Shown here: positions 50,671 through 58,911 of the stretch, piece by piece
How positions within the stretch are numbered: the stretch's first letter is position 1
How the letters are laid out: every line of letters starts with the position of its first letter
Assembly: GCA_964590835.1 (NCBI GenBank)
Contig: CAZPYD010000002.1
Span: forward strand, 1-60,362
Direction of reading: 5' to 3'
DNA length: 60,362 bases
Source of the DNA: CAZPYD01 sp964590835
Lineage (GTDB): Bacteria > Patescibacteriota > Minisyncoccia > JAHISW01 > Tagabacteraceae
The notes under the pieces: generated by a model
The model's input: the letters and a program-made list of their open reading frames with translations, nothing else
Databases searched by the model: none
Told to the model about the DNA's origin: nothing
Translations under genes and position numbers: made by a program

Positions 50671-50748
50671 AATTATAAATAATAATTTTATATTTGTGGT
50701 ATAATAAATATAAAATTATAAATAATAATTTTATATTTGAGATATAAT
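50668..50748 (+). repeat. Tandem 38-base repeat, each copy ending in TATAAT
   Basis: Copy 1 (50668-50705) and copy 2 (50711-50748) are almost identical. Each has an AAAATTATAAATAATAATTTT inverted repeat... given here as AAAATTAT/AATAATTTT arms, then TTATATTTG and a TATAAT. In copy 2 the TATAAT overlaps the ATG of the next gene, so only the copy 1 box (50700-50705) can serve as its promoter. Confidence 0.7.
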
Positions 50749-51784
50749 GAAAAATAATATTTTATTTGGGATAGGTTTATTGGTATCTTCTTTTTTTGTT
50801 GTTTTCTTTGTTTTTGCTTATAACGCAGGAACGGATTTTATTCTTTGTAGCTCTACATTTAATGGTGTTAGCTGTACTTTAAATTGGACCGTGACAGGTT
50901 CATCTAGTCAAACTGCTTACCAGATTCAAATTGATGATAATAGTAATTTTAATAGCCCAGAATCTGATACTGGTGTTGTTAATTCTATAAATAACTTTTA
51001 CGTGGTGAATACTGCTGGTCTTAGTTTCGGTGTAAATTATTATTGGCGAATAAAAATTCAGGACAATTATGGTAGTTGGATTACTGATTGGGTGGAGGGG
51101 GATAGTGCTTTTCAGCTTTCTGCTGCCTGTGCTGGTTCTGTAACAGCAGCAAGTTTAACCGTTTCTTCTCATGGTCCTGCGACTTATTGTGGAACTGCTT
51201 TGCATAATTTCTCATGGGTTTTCACTTCAGCTAGTAGCAACGATCAATCTCGTTTTCAGTTTCAGGTAGACGATGATAGTGGTTTTGGTTCTCCGGAGGT
51301 AGATAGAGATTTTACTGGCTTATCTAATCCAAGTCCTACAACGAATAATCAAATTGTTTATGTTGCTTCGGCCCCGACAGCAGATAAATTAACATATAAT
51401 AATACATATTATTGGAGAGTAAAGGTTTATGATAATTCTGGTAATGATTCTGGTTGGGTAAGTGGTTCAGCTTTTTCTACGGCTACACATTCTTATCCTG
51501 ATGTAGATTTTAGTTGGCAGCCTAATAGTCCAAGTGTTGGGGATAATGTTCAGTTTACTGATAATGCAACCTGTTCGGTTGGTTGTAGTGGTTGGTCTTG
51601 GGGTTTCTCAGATGGAACACCTTCAACATCTAGTATTCAAAATCCAATTATTCAGTTTAGTTCTGATGGCTTAAAGTCAACAACTCTGCAAGTTACTGAT
51701 ACTAGTGCTTATTCTTGTTCTGTGTCTAAGAATGTTGATATAGGTACTCAAATACCTGATTGGAGAGAAATTTTACCGCAGTAA
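50747..51784 (+). CDS. Secreted protein with Fn3-like and PKD domains
   Basis: Residues 1-26 form a signal peptide or anchor. Two beta-sandwich units follow: about 28-130, with NYYWRIKIQDNYGSWITDW, and about 140-255, with TYYWRVKVYDNSGNDSGW; both look fibronectin type III-like. The third (about 258-335, DVDFSWQPNSPSVGDNVQFTD, WSWGFSDG) is a PKD domain. Such proteins serve adhesion or surface structures. There is no sorting motif at the C-terminus. It probably has its own promoter, so its link to the radical SAM array is only by position. Confidence 0.8.
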   Translation: MKNNILFGIGLLVSSFFVVFFVFAYNAGTDFILCSSTFNGVSCTLNWTVTGSSSQTAYQIQIDDNSNFNSPESDTGVVNSINNFYVVNTAGLSFGVNYYWRIKIQDNYGSWITDWVEGDSAFQLSAACAGSVTAASLTVSSHGPATYCGTALHNFSWVFTSASSNDQSRFQFQVDDDSGFGSPEVDRDFTGLSNPSPTTNNQIVYVASAPTADKLTYNNTYYWRVKVYDNSGNDSGWVSGSAFSTATHSYPDVDFSWQPNSPSVGDNVQFTDNATCSVGCSGWSWGFSDGTPSTSSIQNPIIQFSSDGLKSTTLQVTDTSAYSCSVSKNVDIGTQIPDWREILPQ

Positions 51785-51825
51785 AATTATAATAAAAATC
51801 ATTTTAAATTTTCTTGTCTTTGTGC

Positions 51826-51854
51826 TTGAGCCAAAAAAGACTTTGGTGTATATT
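51826..51854 (+). promoter_or_regulatory. Promoter upstream of the GIY-YIG remnant
   Basis: TTGAGC (51826-51831) and TATATT (51849-51854) with a 17-base spacer, 6 bases before the ATG at 51861. A good sigma-70-type match that may also serve rpoD. Confidence 0.5.
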
Positions 51855-51860
51855 TAATGC

Positions 51861-52052
51861 ATGTCCAGTAATACACATTCGCGCATGTTCTTCTATTATG
51901 TTTACGCGCTGATTAGTTTGAGAGATATAGTGTATTATGAGGCAAGTCTAAATCAAGAAGATGCGAAACAAAGAGAAAAATATTTTAAAACAACCACAAG
52001 TCGTAGATTTATTATCAAAAGAATCAAGAATTATCTTGATTTAACGCGATAG
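51861..52052 (+). pseudogene. GIY-YIG endonuclease-like gene with internal deletion
   Basis: The start (FFYYVYALISLRD) and the end (VYYEASLNQEDAKQREKYF, RRFIIKRIKNYL) match the two ends of the short GIY-YIG proteins common in CPR genomes, usually 80-95 aa. The middle, which holds the YIG motif, the catalytic Arg and the NGxxxxT segment, is missing; the junction is in frame. With 63 aa and no active site it should be dead as a nuclease. It could still be expressed from the promoter just upstream. Confidence 0.7.
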
Positions 52053-52065
52053 TGTATTACTGGGT

Positions 52066-53310
52066 ATGGTAAAAATAACTAAAAAAACAACTCCTAAGAC
52101 TACAAAAAAGAAACCGGTTAAAAAAACCACAAAAAAGATTGTGACTAAAAAAGGTAAGGCTGTAGCAAAAAAAGCCCGCCTTGCTCGCCTCGATTCGGCG
52201 AAGCGGGACTCGACAAAGGCGAGGCGAGTTGTTAAAAAAACAAAAAAAGAGTCTAATGAAGCAAAAATAGAAGCCTTGGTATCAAAAGGAGTGTCTCGAG
52301 GCTTTGTTACTCAAAAAGAAATTATAAAGGAATTCCCTAGAATAGAAGAAGATATTGTTTTTTTAGACCATCTTTATACTCGTTTTGAAGATGAAAGTAT
52401 TGATGTTTTGGACAGCAGAGATCTTTTGGAAACAACAAAGGAGGAGAAAAATGTCGCTGGTAAAATTATAAAGACACCGACATCTTCAGATTCTGTCCAA
52501 ATGTATTTAAAGGAAATTGGAAGGATCTCTCTTTTGACCGCAAAAGAAGAAAAAGATTTGGCAAAACGTATAGAGAAAGGGGATGAAGATGCAAAAAGAA
52601 GCCTTACTCAAGCTAATCTTCGTTTAGTTGTTTCTATTGCTAAAAAATATATTACTCGAACACCAAATTTAACCATTTTGGATTTGATTCAAGAAGGGAA
52701 CCTGGGTCTTTTTAGAGCTGTTGAAAAGTTTGATTGGCGAAGAGGATTTAAGTTTTCTACTTATGCGACTTGGTGGGTTAGGCAGGCGATTACTCGTGCT
52801 TTGGCAGATCAATCAAAGACTATTCGTATTCCTGTTCACATGGTGGAAAGTATTTCCAAGTATCAGCAGGTTGTGAGGAGATTAACTCAGGATTTGGACA
52901 GAGAGCCTTTGGCAGAAGAGGTTGCTTCTGAAATGGGACTCGAGGTAGAAAAAATTAGACATATGCAAAAAATTTCTCAAGAGACAGTTTCTTTGGAGGC
53001 GCCGGTTGGTGATGAGGATAAAGATTCTACTTTAGGGGAGTTTATTGAGGATGATAAGATTCTTTCTCCGGATCAACAAGCTATGAGGAGAATTTTGAAG
53101 GATCAAGTGAAAGAAGTATTGATGGATTTAACACCGCGAGAGAAAAAGATTTTGGAAATGAGATTTGGTCTTATAGATGGTATCACACACACTCTAGAAG
53201 AAGTGGGAAGAAAATTTGGTGTAACCAGAGAGCGTATTAGGCAGATTGAAGCAAAAGCCATTGAAAAAATAAGATTGCATGATAAACTGAAAAAGTTAAA
53301 AGAGTATTAA
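52066..53310 (+). CDS. rpoD: RNA polymerase primary sigma factor RpoD
   Basis: The housekeeping sigma factor. Residues 1-65 are a lysine-rich tail that includes an in-frame palindromic repeat. A short region 1.1-like part follows (IEALVSKGVSRGFVTQKE), then region 1.2 (SVQMYLKEIGRISLLTAKEE), region 2 (LDLIQEGNLGLFRAVEKF, FKFSTYATWWVRQAITRA), region 3 (RIPVHMVESISK) and region 4 (LTPREKKILEMRFGL, LEEVGRKFGVTRERIRQIE). Length 414 aa is usual for compact sigma-70 proteins. tRNA-Asn follows 30 bases later. Confidence 0.95.
   Translation: MVKITKKTTPKTTKKKPVKKTTKKIVTKKGKAVAKKARLARLDSAKRDSTKARRVVKKTKKESNEAKIEALVSKGVSRGFVTQKEIIKEFPRIEEDIVFLDHLYTRFEDESIDVLDSRDLLETTKEEKNVAGKIIKTPTSSDSVQMYLKEIGRISLLTAKEEKDLAKRIEKGDEDAKRSLTQANLRLVVSIAKKYITRTPNLTILDLIQEGNLGLFRAVEKFDWRRGFKFSTYATWWVRQAITRALADQSKTIRIPVHMVESISKYQQVVRRLTQDLDREPLAEEVASEMGLEVEKIRHMQKISQETVSLEAPVGDEDKDSTLGEFIEDDKILSPDQQAMRRILKDQVKEVLMDLTPREKKILEMRFGLIDGITHTLEEVGRKFGVTRERIRQIEAKAIEKIRLHDKLKKLKEY
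52174..52228. repeat. In-frame palindromic repeat in rpoD
   Basis: CTCGCCTCG (52184-52192) pairs with CGAGGCGAG (52220-52228), a perfect 9-base stem. The unit starts GCCCGCCTTGC and contains CTCGACAAAGGCGAGGC, both shared with the nrdJ repeat at 16391. It encodes ARLARLDSAKRDSTKARRV in the tail. Confidence 0.65.
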
Positions 53311-53340
53311 AATTTTGACAATTTAATATTTGTAAAATAT

Positions 53341-53412
53341 TCTGCGGTAGCTCAGTGGTAGAGCGGTCGACTGTTAATCGATTGGTCGCAGGTTCGAATC
53401 CTGCCCGCAGAG
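53341..53412 (+). tRNA. tRNA-Asn (anticodon GTT)
   Basis: Acceptor TCTGCGG/CCGCAGA with discriminator G. D-arm AGCTCAGTGGTAGAGC, anticodon stem GTCGA/TCGAT with loop CTGTTAA (anticodon GTT) and T-loop GGTTCGAATCC are all intact. The 3' half forms one end of the integrated element. Confidence 0.96.
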
Positions 53413-54897
53413 CAAATTAGGATGGCTAGATACTTTTGCGATACTGTTAAACGGTTCTCGCATTGTAAATACTAGCTTTTTCCTATCAACAACAGAGTTC
53501 TGAAGTAAGAAACCAAGAAGTTGGTTTTTTTGTGTTACTTCCGAACTTTCAAATATACCCAAAGACCTTTGTGCTAGACTTAGGGCTGATTTTGCAACGA
53601 TATAATAGTTTTCATTGGCACTTGTTAATTCGGATTTTTGTAAGTCTAAATCGTGCTGTTTTTCTGTATACTCTTTTAACTTTTTGTCATATATATCCTT
53701 AGTAATACTACAATCCATTAGTAGGTCGTAGGAATTACTTATTCTTTTTTGTAGTTTGTCGTATGTTTCGTTGATTTGTTTGATTTTCTTTTTATGATAT
53801 AAAGTTTGGCTGTCGTGGCTTTTCTTTAGGTAAGCCACAATCTTTGTTATCTGCTTGTCAGATAGCTTTATTTGCCCCAATACTCGCTTTATAGGCTTGA
53901 GAAGCACCTCTTCTCTAACATATTCCCTTTGGCAGTTTTTCTTGCCGTTTGTGCAACTGTAATAGATATATTTACTTTTTTTTATTTCTGCTGTCATTGA
54001 ACAGCCACATTTTGCACATTTAAGAAGTCCATTAAAAATAAATTGTTTTTTATTTAGAGTTTTTGTTGGGTTACAGTTTTTTCTAGTTAGTTGGTCTTGA
54101 ACTTTTAAGAACAAACTTTTTGTTATAAGAGGTTTGTATTTGTGGTCAAAATGTATATCGTATTTTCTAGAATAGGCAACACCATAATAGAAAGGGTTTT
54201 TAAGTATTATATGAACCACACTTGTATAAACAGGTTTGCCTTTAGCTGTTGTGATTTTTCTTTCTTTTAATTCTTTAGCTAAGCTAGCACAAGAGCAATT
54301 ACCAGAAGCGTATCTGTTAAATAATTCAACCACAATATAGCTTCTTTCTTCGTCGTGAGCAATGTCTTTTCTCAGCCCTTTCTTTTCGTTTAATGGGATA
54401 TTTGTGTAGCCAAAAGGAATTGGTCCTGTCCATTCACCAACTCTTCTTTTCTGTTCAAAGGCTCTTTTTACATTATCGCTGATAGCATCAGAGTAATACT
54501 TTGCTAGCCCTAAGCTCATTCCAAATTGAAATTTTTCAACTGCAGACATTTTGGAGTTTATAACTTGTCCATCAGAAACAAAATGAAGTTCTATTTCGTC
54601 TACAATAGCTTTCTCATAAAGAGCAGAAACTCTTTTGTCAAAAATGTTTCTAGAAAGTCTATCAACTTTATCAAAACAGATAGCAATTTTTTCTTTGTTC
54701 TTTTCTAGATATTCTAAAACATTATCAAATTCATCTCTTTTTGTTTTATAAGCACTTTCATCAAAGCTAAAAGTTTCGGCAATTTTGAAGTCTTTCCTTT
54801 TGCAGTAATCTTGGATACGACGAATTTGAGCGGGCAGGGAATTACCAGCGTCTTTTTGTTCTTCTGTTGAAACTCTAGCTAAAATTACTGCTTTCAT
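53374..54897 (-). CDS. Large serine recombinase
   Basis: Site-specific recombinase for integration or excision. The resolvase domain (about residues 1-150) starts KAVILARVSTEEQ with the catalytic Ser; FDKVDRLSRNIFD supplies catalytic arginines. The recombinase domain has GPIPFGYTN and VVHIILKNPFYYGV. The zinc ribbon is LLKCAKCGCSM with YYSCTNGKKNC. A coiled coil (about 370-440) follows. I chose ATG 54897, right after the hsdS stop. The last 12 residues (LCGQDSNLRPID) are antisense tRNA-Asn, with the stop in the anticodon loop. Confidence 0.92.
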   Translation of the reverse strand: MKAVILARVSTEEQKDAGNSLPAQIRRIQDYCKRKDFKIAETFSFDESAYKTKRDEFDNVLEYLEKNKEKIAICFDKVDRLSRNIFDKRVSALYEKAIVDEIELHFVSDGQVINSKMSAVEKFQFGMSLGLAKYYSDAISDNVKRAFEQKRRVGEWTGPIPFGYTNIPLNEKKGLRKDIAHDEERSYIVVELFNRYASGNCSCASLAKELKERKITTAKGKPVYTSVVHIILKNPFYYGVAYSRKYDIHFDHKYKPLITKSLFLKVQDQLTRKNCNPTKTLNKKQFIFNGLLKCAKCGCSMTAEIKKSKYIYYSCTNGKKNCQREYVREEVLLKPIKRVLGQIKLSDKQITKIVAYLKKSHDSQTLYHKKKIKQINETYDKLQKRISNSYDLLMDCSITKDIYDKKLKEYTEKQHDLDLQKSELTSANENYYIVAKSALSLAQRSLGIFESSEVTQKNQLLGFLLQNSVVDRKKLVFTMREPFNSIAKVSSHPNLLCGQDSNLRPID

Positions 54898-54898
54898 A

Positions 54899-56314
54899 TT
54901 ATTTAATTGCTTTCTCAATTATTTTATCAATCTTGTTTCTTTCACTTTCAATTTTATTTTTGATTTCTTCTTGTTTTTCTAATTCTGCCTTGATTTCATC
55001 AACGATTTTTTGTTGAGCATTCAAAGAAATATCAATCAATGGAAATTCTTGTATCTGACTTGGAAAGATATTTGTATTATTTCCTAATCCTTTTTTATGT
55101 ATTTCTACAAGATATTGAAAATACTCTGTTCTGAAATAATAATATGCAAAAAGAGGATTGTAATTTTGCAGTCTTATTCTCATTGTAAAGTCAGCAAAAA
55201 TACCTTGTAAATCTTCATCATCAATTAAAGCTACTTTTCCGATTGTGCCTTCTCCCGAACGAGCAATTAAGATGTCATTTTTAGAAACTGTTTTATTCTT
55301 GTTTTGTTCTGAATATTCTTTGGAAACAAGTTTTGAATCTTCGCTTTCAAATTGCCAATTTTTAATATTTGCCATTGAGATATAATAATAATCTCCATTT
55401 TCATCATAATCTTTTGGTGATACTCCTTTCCCTAAAACTATTGGCTCTGAAATAAAATCTTTGATTTTTTTACTAGTGATTTTTTTAAGCTCTTGAATAA
55501 CAAATATTCCTGCTTCTCTGTGGAATTTCACGCTTTGTCTTATATCTCTATTGTTTCCAAAGGCGAATAAATCAAGATAGTAGTTTTTTATTTTCTTTAA
55601 TTCTTCAAATTTTTCTAAATCAAACCCAAACTCTCTGGCAAACACGTTATTGATGACTTCTTGTGGGGGTGTGATTTTTATTTTTAGGTCTTTAATTTTC
55701 TTTTCAATCGGATCTATTTGAGTAACGATTTGATCTTGTTTTGGTTTTGCGATTAAGGGAATTTTTATTTTTAGTAAATCTTCTTTCTTGTAAGCAGAAA
55801 TTCCAATACCTCTATAAATATGATTATCAAGAATGGTCTTTAATTTTTTTGTTCTCAAAATATAAAGGACAAATTTATTATTCCAATCGTCATTTACTTT
55901 GAAAATATAAAAACCATTTGAAAAGACATATTCAGATAAGTCTTTGTTTTCAAAAAATAACGCTGGAGATTTTGCCAGTCTTAAACTTGAAATAAGAATA
56001 TTGTCATTTGAAACTTTGTATTTTAATCTTCCAGGGTGATTTTCTGCGTTTACGGGTTGAAATTCCTTTATATCTCCGTCTTCATCTAAATAAGTTTGTC
56101 CTGTTGGTATTCCTTTATATTCTTCGTCTTCTTGATAATCAAAAAGAGTATAATCATCACTTAAAATATCTTTAAGAGCAATAAGTTTTTTACCTGAAGA
56201 ACAAAACAAGTTCCAATCTGATGAAAATAAAAAATTATGATATTTTTCATCATTTCTTAAATAAGAATCTTTACTCAATTTTGCTACTGATATTGTAAAA
56301 GTTTTTAATCCCAT
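54899..56314 (-). CDS. hsdS: Type I-like restriction-modification specificity subunit (HsdS)
   Basis: HsdS subunits give DNA sequence recognition through two target-recognition domains separated by helices. The first domain (about 1-180) ends IPLIAKPKQDQIVTQIDPIEKKI, the coiled-coil spacer. The second (about 240-440) includes DENGDYYYISMANIKN and KNDILIARSGEGTIGKVALI and ends IDISLNAQQKIVDEIKAELEKQ. Length 471 aa is normal. It overlaps the methyltransferase gene by 10 bases. It fits with the fused nuclease-methyltransferase upstream to give a BcgI-like complex. Confidence 0.85.
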   Translation of the reverse strand: MGLKTFTISVAKLSKDSYLRNDEKYHNFLFSSDWNLFCSSGKKLIALKDILSDDYTLFDYQEDEEYKGIPTGQTYLDEDGDIKEFQPVNAENHPGRLKYKVSNDNILISSLRLAKSPALFFENKDLSEYVFSNGFYIFKVNDDWNNKFVLYILRTKKLKTILDNHIYRGIGISAYKKEDLLKIKIPLIAKPKQDQIVTQIDPIEKKIKDLKIKITPPQEVINNVFAREFGFDLEKFEELKKIKNYYLDLFAFGNNRDIRQSVKFHREAGIFVIQELKKITSKKIKDFISEPIVLGKGVSPKDYDENGDYYYISMANIKNWQFESEDSKLVSKEYSEQNKNKTVSKNDILIARSGEGTIGKVALIDDEDLQGIFADFTMRIRLQNYNPLFAYYYFRTEYFQYLVEIHKKGLGNNTNIFPSQIQEFPLIDISLNAQQKIVDEIKAELEKQEEIKNKIESERNKIDKIIEKAIK

Positions 56315-58677
56315 AATACATCTCTTAAATGATCTAAGGCGGTTTCTTTAACTCCGTCATCTACCAAAACCTTGCCTTTTTCACTCACACGATAAAGTTC
56401 ATTTGGCATTGGCTTTTCGCCTCTTTTTGTTCTCTTATAGCCGATATTTTCCACTTCTGCCATAAAGATCTTGTAATTGAGTTCTTTGGCAACTTCACCA
56501 AAAACCCACCAAGTATTTACAAAACCAAAAATATTTTTGGTGTCATTGTCATATTTACAAAGCTCTTTTAGTTCGTCTTTGTATTTTTTTACAATTTTTT
56601 TAGATGAAAGTTTTTGATCATCTTCTTCAAAATAATCTTTTAGCATTTTTGCCAAAATTTCTTTTTCTTCCTTTTCGGTTAAGCCTTTGATTGAAGGCAG
56701 TTTTTTGCGGTCTTTTTCGTCAAGATAAACGGCTGACAAGTTTTCACATCTGGTTTTAAGATTGTTCCACTCATTAGAGTATTTACTCCATAGTTTATTC
56801 CATTCTTCAATTTCTGTTTTGGTTTTCTTTTGAGCAAAAAGCAAACTCGTTTTTGTGCTGGTAAATGGTTCAAAAGTAAGCTGTGGCAAAGAAACAACCG
56901 CTTTGACTTTGAAATATTTGTAAATAAAAAGTCTGATATATTTGTTTTCTGTTGTATCAAAAACACTTTCAGGCAAAACCACACCAAAACGTCCATTTGG
57001 TTTAAGGAGTTGATACCACCTTTCTACAAATAAGTTTTCAGAGTTCTTTTTGTCACCAAAAATAAATTCTTTTTTAACATTCTTTTTTGTTTCATTGTCT
57101 AAATCAACACTAAAAGGTGGATTGGTAATAATACAATCAAATTGTCCGTTTACTTCTTTATCAAAATAAACTTTATCTTGCTCGTATTGTTTTAGGAAGT
57201 TTGGTGCAGTTTCTTTGTCATAGAATTTGAAAGGTAAAAGTCCGTCTTTGACAAAAATATTGGTTGAGCCGTCGCCGTGTAAAATCATATTTACTTTTGT
57301 GGCTGTGCCGAGATTGAAATTGATTTCTACACCATAAATAAAATTGGAAGCCCATTTATTTTCTCTATGGTCTGGCATAAACCATTGATGAAATTTATCT
57401 TCTACATCTCTCGTTTCGTGTAGCTCGTCTTTAAATCTTCTTTTTATATTTTCAGTAATAAATTTCATATACTCAATAAGGAAAGTCCCGCTACCTGCAC
57501 TCGGATCAATCAAATAGGGAATTTCCAAATCATTGTTTACTCTATCAATGGCTAATTTATCAAGCTGTAAGCCCCAAAGCAAAAATTTAACGACATTTAT
57601 ATGAGTAAAAAATTGCCCTTTGGTTTGTTTAAAACCTTCTCTGATAATTCCTTCAAAGAAATCTCCTAAAATATCTTTTCCGTTAAAACTATTTTTTCCG
57701 TCCACGAAACTGAATCTTTCAAGTTCTGCGACTGTGTATTTTAGTTTGTTAAGCGAAAATTTGTTTTCGTCTATAACAAAAGATTTTTTAAGTTTTGCCT
57801 CATCAATAATATTTAATCTTTGTTTTAATGCTCTTCTGTAAAGTTCGTTTATTCTTTCAAAAAGTTGTTCGTTAGATTCAAAACTTTCTCCGTCTTTGAA
57901 TGAAAAAATTTGAAAATCATATTTTTCGCCCTTTTTCTTTTCTGATTCATCTTGAATTTTGGCAAGAATGATATTTACCAAAGAAGAAAACACATCGTTA
58001 TCATCAGTTCCACCGCCACCCCAAAGAACATTGTGTAGATTTTTTCTAAGTCCGTCTAATTGCTCGTGAGTAAAACTTGTTTCTAAATCTTTTTTACCAT
58101 TTTTAATGTATGGCTCTTTTTGTGCTTTTCCGTATCTTTCAGGCAATTCATCAGCAAAATCTCTAATTTTTTTCCAAGAGTCAAAAGAAGTAAACTTTTC
58201 ATAATCAATCAAAATACATTTGTCTTTGATTTCGCTTTCGTTTAATTCAAAAGTGTAAAGAACAAGATATTTTACATTGTTGCCTTGTCCTTTTTCCTGT
58301 GAGGCAAGATTGAAAAGTTGTTTTTCAATTACTTCATCTTTGTCTTTTTCATAATCTTGCGGACTTTTCAGCTCAATATAAAGAAAAGCATCGCCTTTAT
58401 CATCTCTAACAATAATATCAATTCTTGGCTTATTTACTTTTGGTCTTCCAATATCGTATTGCTTTTCAAGTTCAATATTTTCAGGTTTATAGCCCAATTC
58501 ATTTACAAGTTTGGCGAGAACAAAGGCTCTGACGATTTCCTCATCGCCTCTAAACTTATCAATTTTCCAACCCCTTATCTTTTCAGAATACTTTACTTTT
58601 TTATGTTCAAAACCATAGGTTTCAACAACCTTGATCTTTTGCTTGTCCAAATATTGCTTGACGATTTGATAATTCAT
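56305..58677 (-). CDS. Fused PD-(D/E)XK nuclease and N6-adenine methyltransferase
   Basis: N-terminal residues about 1-160 resemble the HSDR_N type nuclease: KPRIDIIVRDDKG then FLYIELKSP gives the D...ExK active site. The centre is an HsdM-like N6 methyltransferase with YLIDPSAGSGTFLIEYM (SAM motif I, near 390) and CIITNPPFSVDLD (NPPF catalytic motif, near 515). The C-terminal part is helical. There is no helicase (HsdR motor) gene here. Nuclease plus methylase in one chain with a separate S subunit is the layout of type IIB/IIG systems such as BcgI. It starts inside the stop of the HTH gene (ATGA). Confidence 0.85.
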   Translation of the reverse strand: MNYQIVKQYLDKQKIKVVETYGFEHKKVKYSEKIRGWKIDKFRGDEEIVRAFVLAKLVNELGYKPENIELEKQYDIGRPKVNKPRIDIIVRDDKGDAFLYIELKSPQDYEKDKDEVIEKQLFNLASQEKGQGNNVKYLVLYTFELNESEIKDKCILIDYEKFTSFDSWKKIRDFADELPERYGKAQKEPYIKNGKKDLETSFTHEQLDGLRKNLHNVLWGGGGTDDNDVFSSLVNIILAKIQDESEKKKGEKYDFQIFSFKDGESFESNEQLFERINELYRRALKQRLNIIDEAKLKKSFVIDENKFSLNKLKYTVAELERFSFVDGKNSFNGKDILGDFFEGIIREGFKQTKGQFFTHINVVKFLLWGLQLDKLAIDRVNNDLEIPYLIDPSAGSGTFLIEYMKFITENIKRRFKDELHETRDVEDKFHQWFMPDHRENKWASNFIYGVEINFNLGTATKVNMILHGDGSTNIFVKDGLLPFKFYDKETAPNFLKQYEQDKVYFDKEVNGQFDCIITNPPFSVDLDNETKKNVKKEFIFGDKKNSENLFVERWYQLLKPNGRFGVVLPESVFDTTENKYIRLFIYKYFKVKAVVSLPQLTFEPFTSTKTSLLFAQKKTKTEIEEWNKLWSKYSNEWNNLKTRCENLSAVYLDEKDRKKLPSIKGLTEKEEKEILAKMLKDYFEEDDQKLSSKKIVKKYKDELKELCKYDNDTKNIFGFVNTWWVFGEVAKELNYKIFMAEVENIGYKRTKRGEKPMPNELYRVSEKGKVLVDDGVKETALDHLRDVLWD

Positions 58678-58853
58678 TGTTTTGTTTTATTAGCTTCTAA
58701 AAATCTACTAAACTCTTTTTGGTCAATCCTAAACTCTTTGCCTAGTTTGTAGGCTTTTAGACGACCAGCTTTTATATAACGATAAATCGTCATAATGTTT
58801 ACTCTTAGTTTTTCAGCCAATTCTTCGGCTGTGTAAAATTCTTTGTTTCCCAT
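58674..58853 (-). CDS. Excisionase-type helix-turn-helix protein (59 aa)
   Basis: A small MerR-like/excisionase DNA-binding domain (TIGR01764 type): YTAEELAEKLRVNIMTIYRY, then IKAGRLKAYKLGKEFRI and a C-terminal helix. The ATG at 58853 and TGA at 58674 overlap the methyltransferase start as ATGA. In such elements it may steer excision by the serine recombinase or regulate the restriction genes. The 59-residue length is complete for this family. Confidence 0.8.
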   Translation of the reverse strand: MGNKEFYTAEELAEKLRVNIMTIYRYIKAGRLKAYKLGKEFRIDQKEFSRFLEANKTKQ

Positions 58854-58911
58854 AATTTTTTTGTTTCTAATTACTAATTATTATACTTTACAATAGTTTA
58901 CAATTCAATTT

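Noticed and set aside
57620..58752. Plus-strand frames opposite the nuclease-methyltransferase
   Set aside because: Phe/Ile/Leu-rich shadows of lysine/glutamate codons on the minus strand.
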